Of a DNA stretch of 10,423 nucleotides, positions 1-7,054 are shown piece by piece. The notes below the pieces were generated by a model, which was given only the letters and a program-made list of their open reading frames with translations, did no database searches and was not told the origin of the DNA. The stretch's first letter is position 1, and each line of letters opens with the position of its first letter. The DNA is from Trichomonas tenax (lineage: Eukaryota; Parabasalia; Trichomonadida; Trichomonadidae): the NCBI GenBank assembly GCA_023091735.1, contig JALKBU010001487.1:1-10423 (forward strand). The letters run 5' to 3'. The translations under genes and the position numbers were made by a program.

Positions 1-198
1 GCTTCCAACATTGAGTTCAATCCATTTCAACCTATTGACACTTTTCCATTTTTCCCGCGCAAACACTTCACTTTCCTTTATTTTGACATGCTGACTTTAC
101 ATGTCAGAAAAGCACGTTGTTCTATTTCGACCCAGTCCCGTGTCTATCGTCATCGCTATCATTCTGAATATTGGAAATCAAATCGGTTGAACATATAG
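1..198 (+). CDS. Possible 3' end of a protein-coding gene cut by the left window edge
   Basis: Frame 1 is open from the first base for 65 codons and ends at TAG (196-198). There is no start in the window, so only the C-terminal part would be present. The translation is rich in Phe, Tyr, Arg and His, with a Pro/Phe-rich beginning (PFQPIDTFPFFPRK) and a basic, Tyr-rich end (VYRHRYHSEYWKSNR). I do not recognise the family. By hand count about 71 of the first 180 bases are G or C, clearly richer than the DNA that follows, and the richness ends near the stop codon, as expected for a coding end. Frame 2 is also open for about 30 codons, so chance is not excluded. It may also be the tail of a decayed gene. 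Confidence 0.4.
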   Translation, partial: ASNIEFNPFQPIDTFPFFPRKHFTFLYFDMLTLHVRKARCSISTQSRVYRHRYHSEYWKSNRLNI

Positions 199-713
199 CT
201 TAATCATGCCATATATAATATGTTGATAAAAAAAAGATTTCAAAAAACTTTAATAATCGCTGAGATAAAAAATATAAAACATCAAAATGTGATTGTAGAT
301 CCTTTGAAGCATGAGAAAACTATCTAGCTACTTGATCTGACGGTAAAGTGTGATTCTCAATATCTAAAGTGCTTTGATAATAATTGTCAATGACAAAAAC
401 TGCTGATTGCAGCATAAAACATGCATTCATGATATCATGTATGATAGTGCGAGATTGTGTGAAGAACATTGTTGGGAAAATTCCGTTTTTTTTGACCAAA
501 ACTTATAATAATTTTCATAAAACTAATAAGGTAAGAGAAATGTAATTGAATAGTGAATTTATGTGTTTTGACTGAGTAATGCTTAGCTAAAAGCCGCAAA
601 TTATTATTGATGAAAAATACTACGCATTTATTGGATGTCATATAGATAATTATGCCCAATTGCGACAATCGGGTCGATTTTTATATGCTTTTGATGCATT
701 TTGAGTTGCCAAA

Positions 714-784
714 ATAATTTGGAATATTGTATGATTATCTCAGAGACCGAGATTTTCGAGAGAACCGCGATAATTTGGAATATT
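714..784. repeat. 15-bp direct repeat, two copies
   Basis: ATAATTTGGAATATT occurs perfectly at 714-728 and again at 770-784, 56 bp apart start to start. The second copy lies inside the GC-richer island and the first just before it. The pair could be a small local duplication or the flanks of an old insertion. The sequence does not decide between these. Confidence 0.75.
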
Positions 785-894
785 CGAACACCGATGGAGA
801 AGTCGGCCCATGGAAGCCAATATTTAGCGAAGTCGGGACCGAGCGATACCTACAATCGGTATTTTGAGAAGAATTGAGGGAAAAATAATCGGCG

Positions 895-938
895 ATGATT
901 AAGGTTATTTCCATTGCCGATGGAATAACCTTAACCAT
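895..938. repeat. Inverted repeat / hairpin, arms of about 19-20 bp
   Basis: The left arm is 895-914 and the right arm 920-938, with a 5-base loop (TGCCG). The arms match with one mismatch and one extra T in the left arm. The central part, TTAAGGTTATT against AATAACCTTAA, is perfect. The hairpin closes the 3' side of the GC-richer island. It could be a transcription or RNA-processing structure, or the end of a small mobile element; no family is recognised. Confidence 0.75.
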
Positions 939-1206
939 TGGGGTATTAGTGCGAACTTTTTTGTTTCATGTTTTATAACATAACTTCTGTAAAAGTCATA
1001 ATTTTTGATGAGCAATTTGCAAAAAGAACTGAAAAAAATCAAAATTTTTATTATATAAAACAGGGGGTGTTACCTAAATAAACGGGGGATCTACAAATTG
1101 AGAATCGTTTACACTGAAAAACATCCAAATATCGATGTAAAATCGTAAAAAAGATTCGAAGGAGAACAAAATTGTCAAAATAGTCGTCAAATTGCCAAAA
1201 TCCAGA

Positions 1207-1815
1207 ATGTCTCGAAGGCGAACTAAAAAACCGGATAAGAAGGATTTTCTTCAGATATTCGGTCATTTCAGTTCGTTTCCTTTCGATTGGGATCATTTAA
1301 ATCAAAATACAAGGGAAGATATAATTCAAATGTGCATTAATCTACGAATTCCTGTCGATACCGATACAATGAGCAAAGCAGACCTGATTAGATCACTCAG
1401 CCAGTACCCGAAAATGATTAGTACGGCCAATACAATCTCTCCGTTCATGAATGAAAATCGACTACGGAAAATGGAATATCCTCCGCTCCAAGATTTGGAC
1501 AAGGGCAACAGTAGGAAGAACAGCCAGGATGGTTCTAATGATGAAAACGATACTGACTCGTCACAAAACAAAAAGAAAAACGATACTCTTGCAGAACTCA
1601 AGAAACAAGCTCTCGCACGAGAAGACCTAAAGTTCAGGACGGAATTAAGTCTCCATGGTACTTTTAGTTCACATTTATGGAGATTTATTCTTCGCAAACA
1701 AAGAGGGATCAGAAAAGAACCTACTACGACATTATTTACGCTATACGTATTCGCAGTTGCTGTATTCGGGATTGCCTTTTTTATTTCTCAAAGAGCATAT
1801 CCTGATTCTTCTTAA
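1207..1815 (+). CDS. Small tail-anchored membrane protein with an N-terminal LEM/HeH (SAP-like) domain; candidate inner nuclear membrane protein
   Basis: The gene encodes 202 aa. I start at ATG 1207; the frame is open slightly further upstream but only to a TTG at 1192, an unlikely start in a eukaryote. Residues 3-12 are basic (RRRTKKPDKK), a possible nuclear localisation signal. Residues about 27-68 follow the helix-loop-helix pattern of LEM/HeH/SAP domains: FDWDHLNQ, then TREDIIQMCINLRIPV, then a short turn and SKADLIRSLSQY. Residues 98-125 are a polar, Asn/Asp/Ser-rich linker. Residues 126-147 are charged and probably helical. Residues about 174-194 form one hydrophobic membrane segment (LYVFAVAVFGIAFFI), followed by only about 8 residues, giving a tail-anchored topology. 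Yeast Heh1/Src1 and metazoan MAN1/emerin combine the same fold with membrane spans at the inner nuclear membrane. The fold match is by eye, so the location is inference; an ER or outer-membrane protein with a SAP-like motif is the alternative. Confidence 0.75.
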   Translation: MSRRRTKKPDKKDFLQIFGHFSSFPFDWDHLNQNTREDIIQMCINLRIPVDTDTMSKADLIRSLSQYPKMISTANTISPFMNENRLRKMEYPPLQDLDKGNSRKNSQDGSNDENDTDSSQNKKKNDTLAELKKQALAREDLKFRTELSLHGTFSSHLWRFILRKQRGIRKEPTTTLFTLYVFAVAVFGIAFFISQRAYPDSS

Positions 1816-2117
1816 TTCTAGAGTTTTTTGTTTTTTATTCGCATTATTAAATGTTTGTCTATCTTTTTAATTACATTCTCTACACGTTATTTTCGGTTTT
1901 TAGGATGTTCAATTGATATTTTGGTGAAGCTTAGAATTCGGGAGTTCTCGTTCACTTTCGCCGGCACCTAAAAGAATGCTCTGTGACGTTTAAACGGCTA
2001 CAACGAAATTTTTTCATTTTCAAATCTTAACTGCTTATCAGAATTTCAACGGACTTAATCAAAATAGGATTAAGCCAATCTATGTTTATAAAGAAAAGAG
2101 GTGTGGAACCAAACAAA

Positions 2118-2198
2118 AAACACAAAAGGACGGCTTCTAAATGATAATTAGAAATAAGTTTAAAAATGTAGTGATTTAGGAGCTGTTCTTTTGTGTTT
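2118..2198 (+). ncRNA. Candidate foldback RNA: 25-position stem with 31-nt loop
   Basis: Positions 2118-2142 pair with 2174-2198. I checked every pair: 22 are Watson-Crick and the other three (2129/2187, 2132/2184, 2136/2180) are G:U or U:G in a + strand transcript. The same three would be A/C clashes in the opposite transcript. A continuous stem of this kind with a 31-nt loop is pre-miRNA-like in size, and could equally be a decayed inverted-repeat element. Transcription is not shown by the sequence, so the RNA label is inference; the inverted repeat itself is certain. Confidence 0.4.
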
Positions 2199-2605
2199 GA
2201 GCTATGATCAAGCAATACATTTCATATCTTTCTGAAATACACTTAAAAACAATAAATTTTCCTTTTCTAAAAAACTTCCTGCACAACATCACCATAGCTT
2301 GCTAGAACAATCTACGAAGTATACACAGCGGCTTAGTATATTTTGCAACTAAGGAACTAATTTCATTATTAAGGACTCATAGGCATTAACTTGGTGATGC
2401 GTGAAGTTAATTCATAATAAATTCAAAGACTAAACGCTCTCTATCTCACAGAAAACGTGATTTTGAGCCATTCGAATTTTACATGACAAATTTCACAATT
2501 TATCCTCAGAAAAAATCAAATTTGCAATGTAAATTAAATTGTTTTTTGACAATTTTGGAAAAATAATGCATCTGATAGTTTTTGGGCAGGTAAACTACAT
2601 TTTTT

Positions 2606-2682
2606 AATCTAGGTACTCCTCTCAATTTTTTCAAGGGGTCCCCTCAATATTGTGAGGAACACGCCCGTAGAGTACCTAGATT
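2606..2682. repeat. Nested 77-bp palindromic structure
   Basis: The outer arms are 13-bp perfect inverted repeats: AATCTAGGTACTC (2606-2618) and GAGTACCTAGATT (2670-2682). Inside them, 2619-2626 pairs with 2649-2656 with one mismatch, and at the centre is GGGGTCCCC (2635-2643). The element could form a branched cruciform or structured RNA. It resembles a very short terminal-inverted-repeat element, but I see no convincing target-site duplication. It ends about 140 bp before the HEAT-repeat gene. Confidence 0.75.
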
Positions 2683-2773
2683 TATTAATATTGACATAGG
2701 CTAGTTATTAATCATTGAGTTGGAAATATTATAAGATTTGACATGTAAAAATATATTTTTGACAAAATATCAA

Positions 2774-2801
2774 AAATTTACCCTTCTGGAAATTTACCCT
2801 T
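2774..2801 (+). promoter_or_regulatory. 12-bp direct repeat just upstream of the HEAT-repeat gene
   Basis: AAATTTACCCTT occurs perfectly at 2774-2785 and 2790-2801, a 16-bp spacing that ends 23 bp before the ATG at 2825. Its position makes it a candidate promoter element. TCATA at 2821-2825 fits the trichomonad Inr core (TCA, pyrimidine, T/A) but would leave only a 2-nt leader to the first ATG. Either the Inr is elsewhere or translation begins at Met6 (ATG 2840). No function is proven. Confidence 0.35.
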
Positions 2802-2824
2802 TTCTTGCTCCCTAAAAAATTCAT

Positions 2825-4306
2825 ATGTCAGCGTCAGTGATGAAACTGTTTGAGAAGGCCATCAGTCTTGATGAGTCTCAGCAGATGGAGTTCGCGTCGA
2901 AAATAGATCTCATCATCGAAACATTTCCGCCTAAATTCATTGCAACAGAATTTTATCCGTTTCTCGTTACATGGATCCCTAAAAACAATCTCAAAATCGT
3001 CAGACTCGTCGTAGAGAAAGTCGACAAAATGATTATGGTTGGAGAGGCCATCACTGCCTTTGCACCAGTTTTAGAGGCGATTCTTTCATCAGAAAATCAG
3101 GAAATATCGAAGAAAATCAAAGAAAAGATAAAGCTATTGACACTCTCAGGAGATGTTTTGTCATTCTTCAAGAGACTCGCGTCATCTTCGTTCGACTTCG
3201 TTAGAGCCTTTTGCGCTCAAATTTTGTGCTTGTTACCTTCAGTTGACGACAAGGTAATCATTTGTCAGGCACTGATATACGACCACGCATTCAAAGTTCG
3301 TTTTTCGGCTGCATCTGCAATAAATACTCTGCCAACCGATATCGCGCAGAAAGTCGCGGTTTCTCTTTGCTCAGACTCTTCCTCGAGGATAAAGGCGTAC
3401 TTGCCTGTTGTCTGCGCGCCATTGCCATTTTTCTTCACATCTGTCGTCTCCGCGTTGATTTCAGACCTCGACTGGTACGTGAGGGCCTCCATAGCTAAGG
3501 AGGTATGCCGTGCGAAGGACATCCAGACAGCTATCTCTTACGTATTCCAATTATCTGAGGATTCAGTTTGGCAGGTCATTCTTTGCGCTCTTACAAGCTT
3601 CACAACGATTCTCAAGGCTAATCCAACCGTTTCTTTCGACAATGGACAGAGAATGCTCGATAATTTGATGAGAACTTTGTTATATCCACAAGTTTCAATC
3701 AAAAACGCAGCAATTAACACTTTCTTCGTTTTGAACTCACGCATGAACTTCGATTCGAATTACGTCGTAAACTTCGTCGATGAAGTTATCACAAGACAAC
3801 CACCAACAACGCGTTTGCACTTTCTCCAGACATTATGCGAATTACGCCTCGAATCAATCATTTCTCTCATTACAGACAAACTCCACGCTGTTGTTGTCTC
3901 GCTTATGACGAGTGAACAGTGGAGAACCAGGCTCGGCGTCGTTTGTGCACTGAGCTCTTTGGCAGCTCTCAACAACAACCCTACAGTGCGCACGAAATTC
4001 TCAGAGCTTTGCCTTCAAAGTCTCGATGATGAATCAACACCTGTTAGAACTGCGGCTGCTGAGGAACTTCTTCAGTGCTGCCGCTCGATGAATCCTCAAC
4101 AGCTCCTCCCAGAGTGCTATTTCATGCTTAAATCCAGCAATTCATTCAGAAAACGCCAAGCTGCGCTTGTTATCCTTTCCAATATTGCTAAGGACTGCAT
4201 TCCGCAGGATAAGGCACATGTTAAGGCCGAAATTTCGTCCTTCAAGAATGATAGATGTGATAATGTTGTTAACATGGCGAACAGTTTCTTAGCAGAGTTA
4301 TTCTGA
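2825..4306 (+). CDS. HEAT-repeat protein resembling the scaffold (A/PR65) subunit of protein phosphatase 2A
   Basis: The gene encodes 493 aa and is built throughout of antiparallel helix pairs. PP2A A subunits are horseshoe scaffolds that hold the catalytic C subunit and a regulatory B subunit. HEAT signatures of the PR65 kind are visible: DLDWYVRASIAKEV (about 214-227), EDSVWQVILCALTSF (245-259), SEQWRTRLGVVCALSSLA (363-380), DDESTPVRTAAAEELL (401-416) and FRKRQAALVILSNIA (441-455). The pattern W-x-x-R-L followed by a D-E-x-x-x-V-R repeat is close to HEAT 11-12 of PR65, the region that contacts the catalytic subunit. Classical A subunits are near 590 aa with 15 repeats, so this one is about 100 residues short, and its N-terminal repeats are the least typical. 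An in-frame TAA at 2813 fixes the 5' limit; Met6 is a possible alternative start. TAAA lies at 4308-4311, just after the TGA stop, as in trichomonad poly(A) signals. A divergent HEAT protein outside PP2A is the alternative. Confidence 0.8.
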   Translation: MSASVMKLFEKAISLDESQQMEFASKIDLIIETFPPKFIATEFYPFLVTWIPKNNLKIVRLVVEKVDKMIMVGEAITAFAPVLEAILSSENQEISKKIKEKIKLLTLSGDVLSFFKRLASSSFDFVRAFCAQILCLLPSVDDKVIICQALIYDHAFKVRFSAASAINTLPTDIAQKVAVSLCSDSSSRIKAYLPVVCAPLPFFFTSVVSALISDLDWYVRASIAKEVCRAKDIQTAISYVFQLSEDSVWQVILCALTSFTTILKANPTVSFDNGQRMLDNLMRTLLYPQVSIKNAAINTFFVLNSRMNFDSNYVVNFVDEVITRQPPTTRLHFLQTLCELRLESIISLITDKLHAVVVSLMTSEQWRTRLGVVCALSSLAALNNNPTVRTKFSELCLQSLDDESTPVRTAAAEELLQCCRSMNPQQLLPECYFMLKSSNSFRKRQAALVILSNIAKDCIPQDKAHVKAEISSFKNDRCDNVVNMANSFLAELF

Positions 4307-5049
4307 TTAAATTCTATATATACTTATTAATTACACCCTTCTCAATACATTTTTCCCAACATTTCCAATAATACTTTCAAATTTCGATTAATTGATCAAA
4401 ATTGTTATAAAAACATAACAGAGTATATTAAGCATTCATAATTAAATCTTTGTTAATTGATATATGAATCGTATAAAGCATAATAACAAAATAGTTGTGA
4501 GAAAATCCTGCACTTCTTTAAAATAGCAATTTAATAAGCTGTTCTTCCCTTAAGTTTTCCAGATCGCAAAAGAACTCAGAAGCAAGGCGCATCATTATTG
4601 CTTGCTGCTTAATGCAATGGAGTTTTCCCTTTCGTATCTTGAACATTGATTTCGATTCTAATTGTGCCAACAAGTAAGTTCATTATTTGCTGCATGAAGT
4701 AATGGTATGACAAAAGTCTCCTTATGAATCTGAAAGAAGAGGGTTGGCATGCATCCATGCTAGACCAAACTTTACTGATCTTTTCAATGATGACTTAAGT
4801 TTTCATGTGTTTTACGGGCGCGAAAGCGTACGAAAAATGAGTGAAAATTTTAATTATAGAATCGTATGATTATTTTCTCTTCTAAAACGATAACATAAAT
4901 TGATTTAAAAGCGTTTTGGTATTTAATGGTAGCGGTGGTAAATTTCAAAAAACAGTTCTAAAGAAAAACATGTGGGAGATTTCCTTGGAAAAAGACGATT
5001 AAATCATGGAAAAAATCGAAAAAGTAAATAAAAATCCCCATCAATATTA
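4307..5049. other. Region between genes containing a - strand gene relic
   Basis: No intact gene is present on either strand. Positions 4307-4450 are plain AT-rich 3' flank. Positions 4453-4794 carry the decayed ankyrin-repeat relic listed separately. A small dyad, GCATG..CATGC, lies at 4747-4760. Positions 4800-5049 show nothing I recognise. GC content is locally higher in 4560-4790, which matches the relic. Confidence 0.6.
4453..4794 (-). pseudogene. Decayed ankyrin-repeat gene fragment
   Basis: Reading the - strand from 4794 downwards, one frame is open for 61 codons and ends in NVQDTKGKTPLH, directly followed by TAA (4609-4611) and then AASNND. GKTPLHxAA is the ankyrin-repeat signature; the stop stands where the family usually has W, L or another residue. 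The same frame continues past TGA (4576-4578) and TAA (4531-4533) with VLLRSGKLKGRTAY, then IAILKKC, fitting the second half of that repeat and the first helix of the next. It ends at TAA 4453-4455. In a neighbouring frame, about 4676-4720, FVIPLLHAANNEL reads as the end of the previous repeat, so a frameshift near 4665-4680 also occurred. At least three stops and one frameshift mean it cannot make the protein. Ankyrin proteins are an expanded family in trichomonads. Confidence 0.65.
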
Positions 5050-5882
5050 ATGAAGATGTCTAAACTGAAGAAACAACTTTCTAAGTCTGGTCAGAACAGT
5101 CTGGCAGAGGCATATGATGTGTTTATCGGTGTCATAGAGAACCCTGATGCTAATTTGTGCCTTGAAAATATCGCGCACAAGTGACACATCAAGAATTGCA
5201 AATTGTGTTAGAATTCTTGCTCTTCGTCGGTTATAACTCAGCATCATTTTTAAGAGAGACAAACAGAAGAGTGGATATCCTCAGATTGGCTGTTCATAAA
5301 GCATGACCAGAAGTGGGTAGTATTTTAACAGAAATAAAATTCAGACATTTTAGGAACAACGAAAGCGTAACACGGAGCGATTCAGCAATTATTGACAATA
5401 GTGCAATTTATACTAATTTATGCAATTTAGGGGACTTAGACGAAAAAGTAAAATACCTCTTCATTTTGGAAAACACACAAATTTACACTTTCGCTTCTTA
5501 TGAGAGCACATATACCTCATTTTACTTGCTCATAACAAAAAATAGCAAAAAGACTCTATATAAATTAAGCAAGGCATATTTGATAATGTGTATGGATTCT
5601 AAGTTTGAATTCTATGTATATAGTCCAAATGAGATCGAGAGAAAAGCATTGATTCAAAAGTCTAAAAATAATTATAGGAAACAGATAACTACAACAGAAA
5701 CTGATTCTGTTATCAATGCATCTGCTGAATATTATCAAGCTATTGCAGAAAATAAGAAAGAAGTGACATTCTCTCATGAAATTGGTAATCAAAGAGAAGA
5801 ATGCGTTGATGAAGGAGATTTTGATTTTTTTGAAGATGTTGATATAGATGAAGGAAGCAATAATATTATAGTTTCCCGATGA
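5050..5882 (+). pseudogene. Broken gene of unknown family: one frameshift and one in-frame TGA
   Basis: A reading frame starts at ATG 5050 (second ATG 5056) and encodes 44 aa (SKLKKQLSKSGQNSLAEAYD and onward) before TGA 5182-5184. A -1 shift there opens a second frame (HQELQIVLEFLLFVGYN and onward), which reaches TGA 5304-5306. The same frame then continues open for 191 residues to TGA 5880-5882. That last part has no ATG for about 90 codons, so it is unlikely to be a gene on its own. An intact form would be roughly 275 aa. The N-terminal part looks helical and amphipathic. The middle is Tyr/Phe/Thr-rich and probably beta-structured (YLFILENTQIYTFASYEST). The C-terminus is polar and ends in a strongly acidic stretch (DEGDFDFFEDVDIDEG). 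I do not recognise the family. No GTATGT donor of the trichomonad type is visible at the breaks, so an intron is unlikely. Sequencing error is an alternative to decay. Confidence 0.55.
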
Positions 5883-6703
5883 AAGCACAATGTGATATAT
5901 CGAGAACTTTACTGTCGATAGCAAATAAACTCATCACTGATTTTAATACTATTTCAATGTTTGAATTAGAAAATCATGATTTGTAGATATTTTTATGAAG
6001 GGTCTCTTCAAATAACAAACTGAAAATACTATTCTATAATATTATTAAAATGAGAAAGAGAATATTATGAGTTGCAATAAATGAAACGTCAATATGCTAA
6101 AATTTATAAATTAGCAACAATGGTTATAAGACAACGATATTTTGAGTTTATAAATTTTTGTCTGAATTTTGATATGAAAAAATATTCGAGTTTATAACTA
6201 AGCGACATCATATTATACACCAAATACAAAATTTGACCATGCTAAAACATATTTTAAATAATATTTGAAAGCGATAAGTTTTGAATTGAAAACAATCGTG
6301 TGATACAAAATTAGCTTTTTTTTTGAATAAATTTATCAAATGCATCCCAGAATTGAATTTGCTGGATACAAAATTATGAAACGGAATGATCCTAGTAGGT
6401 TATGATTGGTAAAGATTAAAATGAGCTAAGGGGCTGAAACATAGACAGGGTGCAATATCTACAATTCGTAAAATGTGAAAATTTCAAAGATTTAAATTAA
6501 GATAATAATGATTAGAAAAGGACAACAAGAGGGCACTCCTTCATGTATCGCGCACCTCCTAATATTAGCAATTGACAATGGTGACCAATTGAAAGTATTA
6601 AAAGTTAGTCAAATGACTAATAATTTTTTTTTATAAAATTTGATTACCTTCAAATTTTCGACTAATAAAAAGAACACTTCATTTTTTTCTATAAAGAAAC
6701 AGA
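5883..6703. other. AT-rich intergenic region, nothing clearly recognised
   Basis: No gene of useful length is visible. A 42-codon + strand frame begins at ATG 6508 (MIRKGQQEGTPSC and onward) and ends at TAA 6634; it is too short and ordinary to call. A short imperfect direct repeat built on GAGTTTATAA lies near 6136-6153 and 6181-6197. TCATT at 6679-6683 fits an Inr core, 23 bases before ATG 6704. Confidence 0.5.
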
Positions 6704-6851
6704 ATGATGATGGATGGAGATAATGTACAGGGGCCAAACAAGAACACAAAGCCAAATGATAAGTTCAAGCCAAAGAATGAAAAGAAACATGAAAATGATA
6801 ACAAGCAAAATGGCGAATTAAAGCCAAAGTATAAAAAAAAACAGAAAAATG

Positions 6852-6884
<33 letters not shown>

Positions 6885-6896
6885 AAAAAAAAAAAG

Positions 6897-6934
<38 letters not shown>

Positions 6935-6939
6935 TGGAG

Positions 6940-6970
<31 letters not shown>

Positions 6971-6979
6971 ATTTTTTTG

Positions 6980-7028
<49 letters not shown>

Positions 7029-7048
7029 ACTTTCATCATTTGTCATGA
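6704..7048 (+). CDS. Doubtful lysine-rich ORF running into poly(A)
   Basis: The frame encodes 114 aa from ATG 6704 to TGA 7046-7048. Residues 1-55 are very polar and rich in Lys, Asn, Pro and Glu, with a loose repeat: KPKNEKK is followed later by KPKYKKKQKNEKK. Residues 56-108 are almost pure Lys, encoded by long A runs with rare G or T interruptions. The last residues (HFHHLS) lie beyond the tract. An Inr-like TCATT sits 23 bases upstream, in favour of a real gene. Against it, poly(A) has no stop codons in any frame, and long AAA-encoded Lys runs stall ribosomes. The first 50 codons may belong to a real Lys-rich protein whose 3' end has been replaced by microsatellite growth or collapsed in assembly. 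Confidence 0.25.
6852..7027 (+). repeat. Long interrupted poly(A) tract
   Basis: About 176 bases are almost all A. Uninterrupted runs are 36 bases (6897-6932), 29 bases (6940-6968) and 48 bases (6980-7027), separated by AAGATGGAGA and TAATTTTTTTG. Homopolymers of this length are prone to slippage and to assembly error, so the exact length is uncertain. The interruptions argue against a simple processed-transcript tail. Confidence 0.9.
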
Positions 7049-7054
7049 CGTCAT
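7045..7054. promoter_or_regulatory. 10-bp palindrome ATGACGTCAT (CRE-like)
   Basis: The perfect palindrome ATGACGTCAT contains TGACGTCA, the classical binding site of ATF/CREB-type bZIP proteins in other eukaryotes. It overlaps the stop of the Lys-rich ORF and lies about 490 bp upstream of the Cdc20-like gene. A site of this length can arise by chance, and no regulator is known from this window. Confidence 0.2.

Larger units (their letters stand above)
199..1206. other. AT-rich intergenic region with a GC-richer island
   Basis: I see no intact gene here. Long A/T runs dominate 220-700 and 950-1190. A 12-bp perfect palindrome, CATGATATCATG, lies at 428-439. The only compositional departure is about 741-860, where roughly 59 of 120 bases are G or C by hand count. 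That island overlaps a 67-codon - strand frame (735-938, ATG start) and two short + strand frames, none convincing as a gene. A direct repeat and a strong hairpin bracket the island and are listed separately. No clear Inr could be placed before the gene at 1207: the nearby TCAAA strings lack the pyrimidine expected after the A. Confidence 0.6.
1816..2824. other. Intergenic region with several inverted repeats, no intact gene
   Basis: I find no convincing coding frame on either strand. A 62-codon - strand frame at 2027-2215 starts with TTG and looks like chance. The region is unusually rich in foldback structure: a small 7-bp hairpin at 2054-2074 (CTTAATC/GATTAAG), the long foldback at 2118-2198, and a nested palindrome at 2606-2682. 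Otherwise it is plain AT-rich sequence. The last 50 bases before the next gene carry a direct repeat that may belong to its promoter. Confidence 0.6.

Noticed and set aside
435..668. 77-codon - strand frame
   Set aside because: TTG start and composition typical of AT-rich non-coding DNA; no family recognised.
1192..1206. Upstream extension of the LEM/HeH-like gene to TTG 1192
   Set aside because: Non-ATG start; the ATG at 1207 is the natural start in a eukaryote.
1051..1296. 81-codon - strand frame
   Set aside because: It overlaps the start of the supported + strand gene and has no recognisable features.
1655..1870. 71-codon + strand frame
   Set aside because: It overlaps the 3' part of the 1207-1815 gene in another frame; its hydrophobic look comes from the membrane-segment codons.
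1926..1992. LLGAGES on the - strand, like the P-loop of G-protein alpha subunits
   Set aside because: The GKST that must follow is absent, and the frame is short on both sides; probably coincidence.
2027..2215. 62-codon - strand frame
   Set aside because: TTG start, AT-driven composition, and it is crossed by the long foldback.
3262..3993. Several 68-85 codon frames on both strands within the HEAT-repeat gene
   Set aside because: Shadows of a clearly coding + strand frame.
6765..7046. Poly-Phe frames on the - strand
   Set aside because: Products of reading the poly(A) tract in reverse.
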